A stretch of DNA of 64,000 nt from CAVSUB01 sp963816725 (lineage in GTDB: Bacteria; Acidobacteriota; Vicinamibacteria; Vicinamibacterales; 2-12-FULL-66-21), in NCBI GenBank assembly GCA_963816725.1, contig CAWFMC010000005.1, positions 124,001 to 188,000 on the forward strand, in the 5' to 3' direction. This document shows positions 57,118 through 64,000 of the stretch, in pieces (the first letter of the stretch is position 1; every line of letters begins with the position of its first letter). Both the position numbers and the translations under genes were made by a program. A model generated the notes under the pieces. It saw nothing but the letters and a program-made list of their open reading frames with translations, did not search any database and had not been told where the DNA came from.

Positions 57118-58356
57118 ATGCGCGCGACTGCGATTTCCCTTCTCTGCGTGCTCGTGCTCCTCGTGCCTGGCGCCCGCGCGACCGCGCAGATGCCGGACCT
57201 GAGCCAGATGAACGGCGTGCCGCTACCCGTGAGTGACGTCGCCGTCGGCACCGTCACCGTGCGGGTGATTCGCGGCTCGCTGGCCAACGTCATCGCGGGT
57301 CAGAGCGTCGAGCTCGTGGTCGGCGGCGCGACGCGCACGGCGACCACCAACCAGCAGGGACGAGCCGAGTTCACCGAGCTGGTGGTCGGGACCAGCGTCA
57401 AAGCCCGAACGGTCGTTGACGGGACGACGCTCGAATCGCAGGAATTCCGCGTCCCGGCCTCCGGAGGCGTTCGGCTGATGCTCGTTGCGGCTGCGGGTGC
57501 CGGGCAAGCCAGCCCGGGGACCTCACCCGCGCCGGCCTCGCCGCCAAACGCGACGGCCGGTCCGCTGCCCTCCGTGCCGGCCACGCCCGGAACCGTTTCG
57601 CTCGGGGACCAGACTCGGTTCGTCTTCGAGAAGGGCGACGACGCCCTCACCGGGTTCTACATCCTGCAGGTCGTGAACAGCACGGCGGCGCCGGTCGCAC
57701 CACCCATGCCGGTCACGATCGACCTGCCGGAAGGCGCGCAGGGCGCGACGATCATGCAGGGGTCGTCCCCACAGGGAAGCGTGGCCGGCACGAAAGTAGT
57801 GATCGCCGGACCGTTCGCACCGGGTGCGACGCAGGTGCAGGTGGCATTCACGCTTCCGTACTCCGGCGCGCAGCTGGCCATCGAGCAGCGGCTCCCGGTG
57901 GCGCTTGCGGCGCTCACCCTGCTGGTCGAGAAGGTCGGGGATATGCGGCTCGACTCGCCGCAGATCACCCAGCATCGCGACGTCCAGGCGCAAGCCGACA
58001 CGTACCTGCTCGGGCAGGGCCCGGGCATCAACGCGGGCGAGCGCCTGGCGGTCACCATCTCGGGCCTGCCGCACCATCCACTCTGGCCGCGTAACCTCGC
58101 GCTCGGGCTCGCGGGGCTGATTCTCGCCGCCGGCATCTGGGCTGCGGCGCGGCCGGCGCGTGCGGTCGCGGCGGAAGACGCCAGGCGCCAGAAGCTGATG
58201 GTCAAGCGCGACAAGCTGTTCGCCGAGCTCGCCAGCCTCGAGGCGCGCCAGCGCGCAGGCGCCGGTGACGCGGCACGCGACGCCGCCCGGCGCGGCGAGC
58301 TGGTCGAGGCGCTGGAGCAAATCTACGTGGAGCTCGGCGAGGACCTCGCGGCGTAA
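57118..58356 (+). CDS. Hypothetical exported membrane protein in the ccm cluster
   Basis: A 412-residue protein. A signal peptide (about 1-24) precedes a carboxypeptidase-regulatory-like beta domain (about 38-120) and a proline-rich linker. A second beta domain spans about 160-320. One membrane helix (about 323-345) and a charged coiled coil reach the end. I cannot name the family. Its place between ccm genes suggests a cytochrome or cell-envelope role. It may connect periplasm and cytosol. Confidence 0.6.
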   Translation: MRATAISLLCVLVLLVPGARATAQMPDLSQMNGVPLPVSDVAVGTVTVRVIRGSLANVIAGQSVELVVGGATRTATTNQQGRAEFTELVVGTSVKARTVVDGTTLESQEFRVPASGGVRLMLVAAAGAGQASPGTSPAPASPPNATAGPLPSVPATPGTVSLGDQTRFVFEKGDDALTGFYILQVVNSTAAPVAPPMPVTIDLPEGAQGATIMQGSSPQGSVAGTKVVIAGPFAPGATQVQVAFTLPYSGAQLAIEQRLPVALAALTLLVEKVGDMRLDSPQITQHRDVQAQADTYLLGQGPGINAGERLAVTISGLPHHPLWPRNLALGLAGLILAAGIWAAARPARAVAAEDARRQKLMVKRDKLFAELASLEARQRAGAGDAARDAARRGELVEALEQIYVELGEDLAA

Positions 58357-58520
58357 TCGTCCACGACGCGTGATCCCTGCCCAACTCTCAGACACGGCAT
58401 TCCTCCGAGCCGCGTGACTCGTCCCTCACTGATGCTGAACGGGCTCGCTCGTCGCCCCTTGCCGGCCGGGCGCCGCGCGGCGGGCGTTCGCCCCGGCATC
58501 GCGCGTCGAGGGGACTAGCG

Positions 58521-59228
58521 GTGGATTTCACCTCGCTCTCGGTGATCGAGGTCTCGCGGAACTTCGGCCGGCGCCGCGCGTTGACGCGCGTGTCCCTGCG
58601 TTGCCAGGCCGGCGAAATCCTCGCGCTTCTCGGTCCCAACGGCGCCGGGAAATCGACCCTGCTCGCCATTGTCTCGACGCTGCTCACGCCGTCCTCGGGC
58701 GACGTGTTGTATGGCGGGCACCGCACGTCCTCGCAGCCGGCCGCGATTCGGGCCCGGATCGGGATGCTCGGCCACGACCTGTATCTGTATCCGGAGCTGT
58801 CAGCGGCGGAGAACCTGCGTTTTTTCGGGCGGATGTACGATCTGCCCGGTCTCGAAGCACGCATCCGGGCGGCGCTCGAGCGCGCCGGGCTGAGCGCGCG
58901 GCGCGACGATCCGGTGTCCGGCTTCTCGCGGGGCATGCGCCAGCGGCTGGCACTCGAGCGTGCGCTGCTGCACGAGCCCCGCCTCGTGCTGCTCGACGAG
59001 CCGTTCACCGGGCTCGACGATGCCGCGACAGTGGCGCTGCGGACGCGGCTGGCGGCCTTGCGTGAGGCGGGGTGCCTGTTGCTGCTGACGACTCACGATC
59101 TGGAGACGATCGAGACGATCGTGGATCGCGCGGTGATGCTTCGCGGCGGACGGCTCGACGAGATCGGACCCGGCGCCGGCAGCCTGCGCGAGCGGTATCG
59201 CGCCCTGTGCGCGGCGGAGCCGGCGTAG
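58521..59228 (+). CDS. ccmA: Heme exporter ATPase CcmA
   Basis: A 235-residue ABC ATPase starting at GTG 58521. Walker A GPNGAGKST is at 38-46, signature 'SGFSRGMRQR', Walker B 'LVLLDEPFTGLD' and the switch histidine in 'LLTTHD'. It drives release of holo-CcmE from CcmC. Its stop TAG is directly followed by the ccmB ATG. Confidence 0.9.
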   Translation: MDFTSLSVIEVSRNFGRRRALTRVSLRCQAGEILALLGPNGAGKSTLLAIVSTLLTPSSGDVLYGGHRTSSQPAAIRARIGMLGHDLYLYPELSAAENLRFFGRMYDLPGLEARIRAALERAGLSARRDDPVSGFSRGMRQRLALERALLHEPRLVLLDEPFTGLDDAATVALRTRLAALREAGCLLLLTTHDLETIETIVDRAVMLRGGRLDEIGPGAGSLRERYRALCAAEPA

Positions 59229-59909
59229 ATGCGGTTCCTGCGATCGGCCTGGCTGGTCACGCGCAAGGACCTGCTGATCGAGGTCCGCAGCCGCGAGATC
59301 CTTTACACGACGCTCTTTTTCGCGGTTTCGTGCGTGCTGGTGTTCGCGTTCGGGTTCGTCGACGAGGGGCGGGCGCTCGAGGGGGCCGCGGCGGGGATTC
59401 TGTGGATTGCGATCGCGTTCTCGGGCACGCTGGCGCTGGGCCGGACCTTCGAGCGCGAGCGCCAGAGCGAAACGATCCGCGCGCTGCTGATGACCCCCGT
59501 CGACCGGCCGGCGCTCTATCTCGGCAAGCTGGCCGGCGTCCTGTTACTCCTGGCGGCCGTGGAGGCGATCATCGTGCCGCTCATCGCGCTGATGTTCCAG
59601 GCGCCGGTCTTCGCGCACCCGTTCCTCATGGGCGGCCTGCTGGTCACCGGCACGCTCGGCTTCGCGGCGGTCGGCACCCTGTTCGCGGCGATGCTGGGGC
59701 GCTCGCGCAGCCGCGACGTGCTGCTGCCGGTGCTGTTGTATCCAATCACGATTCCGGTCATCATCGCCGGAGTGCGCGGCACGGCCGCCCTGCTGGCCCC
59801 TGAGGTCGATCTGCCCATGGCCCGCGTCTGGCTCTCGATGCTGGTGTTCTTCGACCTCGTGTTCGTCACGCTGGCACTCTGGACCTTCGAGCCGGTCATG
59901 AGCGAATAG
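59229..59909 (+). CDS. ccmB: Heme exporter permease CcmB
   Basis: A 226-residue inner-membrane protein with six helices. The start 'AWLVTRKDLLIEVRSRE' is the family pattern. It forms the CcmAB channel-like complex with the gene immediately before it. Confidence 0.9.
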   Translation: MRFLRSAWLVTRKDLLIEVRSREILYTTLFFAVSCVLVFAFGFVDEGRALEGAAAGILWIAIAFSGTLALGRTFERERQSETIRALLMTPVDRPALYLGKLAGVLLLLAAVEAIIVPLIALMFQAPVFAHPFLMGGLLVTGTLGFAAVGTLFAAMLGRSRSRDVLLPVLLYPITIPVIIAGVRGTAALLAPEVDLPMARVWLSMLVFFDLVFVTLALWTFEPVMSE

Positions 59910-59933
59910 CAGGCGGGACTCAGACTCGGGATC

Positions 59934-60080
59934 AGGGATCCGGGATCCGGTGACTGCTAGCGGCCACCAGCTTCAATGGCTACGCTGAACCCTGAACCTT
60001 GCACGTTGCACTCTGAACCCTGCACCTTGAATGCCTGAACCGAACCTCATGAACCCCATGAACCCATGAACCTCATGAAC
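59934..60080. repeat. Heptamer arrays GGGATCN and CTGAACC
   Basis: About five in-phase 7-base units cover 59934-59968, three of them GGGATCN. From 59985 to about 60080 come a dozen imperfect CTGAACC / TTGCACC / ATGAACC units. The array splits the ccm operon between ccmB and ccmC. It ends close to the ccmC ATG at 60092. Confidence 0.75.
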
Positions 60081-60091
60081 CCAACGTTCTC

Positions 60092-60748
60092 ATGAACCGC
60101 CTTTATTCAATCCTCATCGTCCTCGCCGTCTGCATGTTCGCTTACGCGCCTGTCCTGATCATGCAGGCCCCCTACGAGTCGACGATGGGGCTGGTGCAGA
60201 AGATCTTCTATTTCCACGTGCCCTCATGGTTCGGCATGTTCTCGGCGGCAACCGTATGTGGCATCAGCGGCGCGATCTACCTCTTTTCCGGCCGGCCGGC
60301 TGCCGACCGGCTGTCGGTGGCGGGAGCGGAGCTGGCAGCGGTCTTCGGACTCATCGGGCTGATCACCGGCCCACTCTGGGGCCGTAAGGCATGGGGCGTG
60401 TGGTGGCAGTGGGACGCCAAGCTCACGTCGGCGCTGATTCTCGAACTGATCTTCCTGGCAGTGCTGCTGCTGCGGCGCTACGGCGGCCCCGGTTCGGAGA
60501 AGTTGTCGTCGGTGGTCGCGCTCCTCGGCCTGGCCAACGTTCCATTCGTGTATTGGTCCGTGAACATCTGGCGCACCATGCACCCGAAAACGACCGTAGT
60601 ACCGACGCTCGGACCTGGCATGCGCGGGGCTTTCTGGTGGTGCGTACTGGCCTTTCAATTGTTGTTCGTCTTGCTGCTGGTGGCGCGCACCAGGCTCGAG
60701 ACACGGCGCGCGGAGCTCGAGACGTTGATGGTCTCGATCGAGGATTGA
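60092..60748 (+). CDS. ccmC: Heme handling protein CcmC
   Basis: A 218-residue inner-membrane protein with six helices and the WWD motif near 95-108 (WGVWWQWDAKLT). Flanking histidines occur in 'FHVPSW' and 'MHPKTT'. CcmC loads heme on CcmE. The two downstream CcmD-like and small membrane genes follow at once. Confidence 0.93.
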   Translation: MNRLYSILIVLAVCMFAYAPVLIMQAPYESTMGLVQKIFYFHVPSWFGMFSAATVCGISGAIYLFSGRPAADRLSVAGAELAAVFGLIGLITGPLWGRKAWGVWWQWDAKLTSALILELIFLAVLLLRRYGGPGSEKLSSVVALLGLANVPFVYWSVNIWRTMHPKTTVVPTLGPGMRGAFWWCVLAFQLLFVLLLVARTRLETRRAELETLMVSIED

Positions 60749-60750
60749 AT

Positions 60751-61083
60751 ATGGGTACTTTCAGCCGAGTGATGACGCGGAGTCGGACCGTGCGGGCACT
60801 GCGCGCAGCGATCCTCCTGATGTTCCTGGCCGCGGCGCCGGCTGCCGCCGTGTTCGCTGACGCATCCCAGCCTCCGACCACTGCCGCGCAGGACGGCTTC
60901 TTGCCTGTCGACGAAAGCAAGGTCCAGGAGCACCTGCCTGCGGCGCCCCTGGTGATGATCGCCTATGCCGTGGCGTGGACCGCGGTCTTCGTCTACGTCT
61001 GGTCGCTGTGGTCGCGCCTGGCGAAAGTCGAACGCGAAATCCTGGAGGTCAGCCGGCGCATCGACGCCGGGTCCCGCCGTTGA
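60751..61083 (+). CDS. CcmD-like small membrane protein
   Basis: A 110-residue protein with an N-terminal signal-like helix (about 18-37) and a second helix (about 65-85). The segment 'FLPVDESKVQEHLPAAPL' precedes the second helix, and an acidic/basic tail follows, as in the alternative CcmD family. It starts two bases after the ccmC stop and overlaps the next gene. Confidence 0.7.
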   Translation: MGTFSRVMTRSRTVRALRAAILLMFLAAAPAAAVFADASQPPTTAAQDGFLPVDESKVQEHLPAAPLVMIAYAVAWTAVFVYVWSLWSRLAKVEREILEVSRRIDAGSRR

Positions 61084-61229
61084 TGGGCAACATGACCTCG
61101 GCGCACTTCATCTTCATTCCGTCCGTCCTGCTGGTCGGGATCATCATCGGCTGGATCCTCGGCGGCCGCGCCGCGAAGGACGCATACGCGATGGAGTTGA
61201 AGAAGCGAGAACGGAAGCGCGAGCGCTGA
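61083..61229 (+). CDS. 48-residue membrane protein
   Basis: ATG 61083 overlaps the CcmD-like stop. One helix (about 9-26) is followed by a tail of K, R and E residues. I know no family; its position makes it a candidate extra heme-export component. Its TGA lies inside the first unit of a heptamer array. Confidence 0.55.
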   Translation: MGNMTSAHFIFIPSVLLVGIIIGWILGGRAAKDAYAMELKKRERKRER

Positions 61230-61254
61230 ACCCTGAACCTTGCACCCCTGAACC
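61226..61254. repeat. Short CTGAACC array at a stop codon
   Basis: Three in-phase units (CTGAACC, CTGAACC, TTGCACC) and one shifted copy follow the small-protein gene. Its stop codon TGA (61227-61229) is part of the first unit. The same unit fills 59985-60080. Confidence 0.65.
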
Positions 61255-61262
61255 GCTTCGCG

Positions 61263-62006
61263 TCAACGACCCACTGCCAACCGATTGGCGAGCGAAGCGG
61301 GCAACCCCGCGGTCATGATGCGGCGCTGCGCGGCGTCGACGGCGTAGGGGATGCGGTGGAGGATCACCGTCGCGGTGTCGGGCAGATAAAGCGCGAACGC
61401 GGCGCGCGCGTCGCCGTCGCGCGGCTGGCCGACCGAACCCGGGTTCACGACGTAGCGCATGCCCGCCACGAGCGGCAGCTCGATCGGCGCCTCGCCTTCA
61501 GGAACGAACCCACCGAAGTTCACCCCGTCCGTCTTGAACACGACCGGCAGGTGAGTGTGCCCGAACAGGCACAGCTGACGCTCGCTGGTCGCCATCGCGC
61601 GCTGGGCATCGTCCGAGTCGAAGATGTAGTGGTCTTCGTCGAACGGGGAGCCGTGGCAGATCTCGACCCGCTCGTCGATCAGCACGGGGCCGGCAGGGAG
61701 GCCGCGCAGGTACTCACGGTTGTCGGCGGTCAGCGCCTCGCCGGTCCACATCGCCGCATACTTGGCAATCTGATTGAAGTTGCTGGCGTCGTCGATCCCG
61801 CAGGCCGCCTTGTCGTGATTGCCGCGAATGACCGCGACCGGGTTGAGCGCGCGGATCCGGTCGATGACGCCGTTCGGCTCGCCGCCGTAGCCGACCAGAT
61901 CGCCGAGCACGAGGAGTCGATCCCATTGGCCGTCGACCGCCGCGAGCACGGACTCGAGCGCGTCGAGATTGGAGTGGATGTCCGACAGAACGAGGTAGGC
62001 GGCCAT
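61263..62006 (-). CDS. YfcE/MJ0936-like phosphodiesterase
   Basis: A 247-residue cytosolic metallophosphoesterase. The motifs are 'LSDIHSN', 'LGDLVGYGG', 'IRGNHDKA', 'CHGSPFD' and 'LFGHTHLP', the full dinuclear metal set. ATG 62006 is the start; it lies ten bases after aroK. The substrate is unknown (this group hydrolyses phosphodiesters). Confidence 0.9.
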   Translation of the reverse strand: MAAYLVLSDIHSNLDALESVLAAVDGQWDRLLVLGDLVGYGGEPNGVIDRIRALNPVAVIRGNHDKAACGIDDASNFNQIAKYAAMWTGEALTADNREYLRGLPAGPVLIDERVEICHGSPFDEDHYIFDSDDAQRAMATSERQLCLFGHTHLPVVFKTDGVNFGGFVPEGEAPIELPLVAGMRYVVNPGSVGQPRDGDARAAFALYLPDTATVILHRIPYAVDAAQRRIMTAGLPASLANRLAVGR

Positions 62007-62016
62007 GTTCGAGTCG

Positions 62017-62535
62017 CTACAGCGGGCGACGCTCCATCTGGGTGATGCCGTCCATGATGCGTTCGGCCACCGCTTCGGCGCGAGCACCGGTGGCATCCAC
62101 CCTGAGGTGGGCGTGGGCATAAGCGAGCTGCCGGGTCGTGAACAGGCGTTCCATCTGCGAGCGATCGGCGGCCAGGGGACGCCGGCCGTCGAGCGGCAGC
62201 CGGGCGAGCACTTCCTCGAATGGCACATCCAGCCAGACGGTGACTCCGTCGCGATTCATGGCCCCTCGATTGTCCGGATCGACGAAGGTGCCGCCGCCGG
62301 TGGCCACGACGACGTGGCGCAGCGGCAGCAGCAGGTGCAAGATCTCCCGCTCGACGATGCGGAAATACGGCTCACCCTGACGCGCAAAGATGTCGGCGAC
62401 CGTGCGGCGCTCGCGTGCCTCGATCAACTGGTCGACGTCCTCGACACGCCAGCCGAGCCTTCCGGCCAGGGCCCGCGCCACCGTCGTCTTGCCGGCGGCC
62501 ATGAAGCCCACCAGAAAGATCTTATCGACCGTCAC
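62017..62535 (-). CDS. aroK: Shikimate kinase
   Basis: A 172-residue kinase of the aromatic amino-acid pathway. Walker A GFMAAGKTT is at 10-18, shikimate-binding D34, 'ATGGGTF' and lid 'LDGRRPLA'. Its start overlaps the aroA end by 14 bases, so the two are translated together. Confidence 0.95.
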   Translation of the reverse strand: MTVDKIFLVGFMAAGKTTVARALAGRLGWRVEDVDQLIEARERRTVADIFARQGEPYFRIVEREILHLLLPLRHVVVATGGGTFVDPDNRGAMNRDGVTVWLDVPFEEVLARLPLDGRRPLAADRSQMERLFTTRQLAYAHAHLRVDATGARAEAVAERIMDGITQMERRPL

Positions 62536-63832
62536 CGCGCGTGAGCCGATCGAGCGTGTCGAAGAAGCCGGGGTACGAGACGTCCACCGCGGACGCGCCG
62601 GTAATCGTCGTCGGGCCCGTAGCCCGCGTCGCCGCGATCGCGAAGGCCATCGCGAGACGATGGTCGTCGCAGGCGTCGACGGTTGCCCCGTGCAGCGGCG
62701 CGGAGCGGAGGTGGAATCCGTCGGGGAACTCGTCCATCGTCGTCCCCATCGCCCGCAGGCCGAGCGCCAGCGCGGTGATCCGATCGCTCTCCTTGTGGCG
62801 CAGCTCCGCGGCGCCGCGCACGGTCAGCTCGGTTCCCGGCGGCAGCATGGCCGCGAGCGCGGCCAGTGCCGGAATCTCGTCGATGATCGCGGGCACATCG
62901 GCCGGCTCGATGGCGAAGCTGCGAGGCGCGTCGAACGCGACCCGGACGCGGCCCATCGGCTCGCCGGCGCCGCGCGTCTCGACGTCGGCGGTGGCCGTGG
63001 CACCGGTCCGGCGAATGATGTCCAGGATGGCCGTGCGGGAGGGGTTCAGGCCCACGCCATCGATCTCGACCTCGCCGCCAGGCGTGCCGGCCGCGAGCGC
63101 CATCCAGAAGGTCGCGCTCGAGATGTCGCCGGGAACGGTCACCGCACACCCGCGCAGCCGCTGGCCACCGGCGATGGAGACCTTCAGGCCCTCCACATCG
63201 ACCGTGGCGCCGAACTCGGCGAGCGCGCGTTCCGTGTGATCGCGCGTCGCGGCCGGCTCCAGCACCGAGGTGCGTCCTTCACTCTGCAGCCCGGCGAGGA
63301 TGACCGCGCTCTTCACCTGGGCGCTGGGCACGGCCGGGATGAAGTCGATCGGCTGGAGGTCGCCCCCCTCGACCGTCAGCGGGGGACGGCCGTTGTCGGA
63401 CTCGAAGCGCGCGCCCATGCGCGTCAGCGGCTCGATCACCCGCTGCATCGGCCGCTTCGACAGCGATCGGTCGCCGATCATCGTCACCCGCATGGGATGC
63501 GCGGCGAGGATGCCGGCCATGAGGCGGATGGTCGTCCCTGAATTAGCAGCGTCCAGCGCACCGGGCGGCGCAGTGAGCCCGCGCAGGCCGCGCCCGTCGA
63601 TCTCGAACTGGTGGTCACCGATCTGACGGACGCCGGCGCCGAGCGCGCGCACGCAGGCCAGGGTCGTGGCACAATCTGCGCCGGGCGAATAGCCGCTGAT
63701 GGTGGTGAGGCCATCGGCCAGCGCGCCGAACATCGCGTAGCGGTGGGAGATCGATTTGTCGCCCGGCACCCGTGTCCGCCCGGCCACGCGTCGGGCCGGC
63801 GACACGACGGTGGCGTCGGTCGTGAAAGCCAT
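62522..63832 (-). CDS. aroA: EPSP synthase
   Basis: A 436-residue 3-phosphoshikimate 1-carboxyvinyltransferase. The start 'VPGDKSISHR' gives K26, with phosphate-binding serine 27. 'NSGTTIRLMAG', 'GDRSLSKRPM', 'PAIIDEIPALA' (catalytic acid) and 'ELRHKESDRI' follow. ATG 63832 is chosen because the earlier codons do not match the family. Confidence 0.95.
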   Translation of the reverse strand: MAFTTDATVVSPARRVAGRTRVPGDKSISHRYAMFGALADGLTTISGYSPGADCATTLACVRALGAGVRQIGDHQFEIDGRGLRGLTAPPGALDAANSGTTIRLMAGILAAHPMRVTMIGDRSLSKRPMQRVIEPLTRMGARFESDNGRPPLTVEGGDLQPIDFIPAVPSAQVKSAVILAGLQSEGRTSVLEPAATRDHTERALAEFGATVDVEGLKVSIAGGQRLRGCAVTVPGDISSATFWMALAAGTPGGEVEIDGVGLNPSRTAILDIIRRTGATATADVETRGAGEPMGRVRVAFDAPRSFAIEPADVPAIIDEIPALAALAAMLPPGTELTVRGAAELRHKESDRITALALGLRAMGTTMDEFPDGFHLRSAPLHGATVDACDDHRLAMAFAIAATRATGPTTITGASAVDVSYPGFFDTLDRLTRGDGR

Positions 63833-64000
63833 GGCTGGCAGCACTATAGCATTCGCAATTTCCATCTGATCCGGATTACTATGGTAGCGATTCGCGTGCG
63901 TTTCCAGCCCGCCATGACTCAACCCGGTCGCACGCTTCGGCGCTCCCTCGCCAGTGGCGCCACCTTCGCATGGTGACCCGCGGCGGCACGGTCCGGATCC
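63833..64000. other. aroA upstream region and window edge
   Basis: TATAGT on the minus strand (63843-63848) is a -10 candidate 11 bases before the aroA ATG, but no good -35 is seen. At 63970 an ATG GTG opens a plus-strand frame that is cut by the window edge after ten codons; too little is visible to name it. Confidence 0.3.

Overview
The window reads as a chromosomal segment of a GC-rich Gram-negative bacterium, most likely an acidobacterium of the Vicinamibacteria type. The evidence is gene content: a large Oar-like TonB-dependent receptor with an N-terminal carboxypeptidase-regulatory fold, a Ser/Thr kinase with a TolB/WD40-like propeller paired with an ECF sigma factor, many exported hydrolases with Tat or lipoprotein signals, MacA/MacB-like transport parts next to an NtrC-type regulator, and a System I cytochrome c maturation cluster. 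This assignment is inferred from gene content; no rRNA gene is present. There is no prophage, insertion sequence or CRISPR array.

Layout. 1-4079 (minus): membrane fusion protein, ABC ATPase, sigma-54-type response regulator and the start of a sensor kinase, with a sigma-54-like promoter at 4064-4079. 4335-11171 (plus): DUF3052-like protein, ClpP-like protease, trehalohydrolase TreZ, glycogen debranching enzyme and RsgA. 11260-13467: ABC-2 exporter whose ATPase is frameshifted. 13489-16785: repeat array, nitrilase remnant, lipoprotein, tRNA-Phe, FtsB-like protein, RecA and a frameshifted YbcI-like protein. 16778-22701 (minus): small membrane protein, 3-hydroxybutyryl-CoA dehydrogenase, exported PHP hydrolase, a 34-residue membrane peptide, SPFH protein, GntR regulator and vanadium-haloperoxidase-like protein. 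22878-26377: kinase and ECF sigma factor. 26411-31473: divergent pyrimidine-degradation cluster. 31477-50933: mostly exported hydrolases, the TonB-dependent receptor and a sugar/polyol oxidation operon (43200-45930). 51015-53482: thiolase, DciA-like protein and Maf. 53536-61229: cytochrome c maturation. 61263-63832 (minus): AroA, AroK and a phosphoesterase.

Two clusters hang together functionally. The pyrimidine cluster holds dihydropyrimidine dehydrogenase, dihydropyrimidinase, beta-ureidopropionase and an NCS1 permease. The ccm cluster holds CcmE (CxxxY variant), a CcmF-CcmH fusion, CcmA, CcmB, CcmC and a CcmD-like protein.

The least explained signal is between the genes. Several intergenic gaps hold tandem arrays of 7-base units, such as GGGATCN, GGGACCN, CAGCTGA, CTGAACC and GAAGCNG. 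At several loci a second array of reverse-complement units follows, so the pair could fold into a long hairpin. The same unit families recur tens of kilobases apart. I also see two clear frameshifts, one truncated gene remnant beside an array, and a 141-bp element with 24-bp inverted ends.
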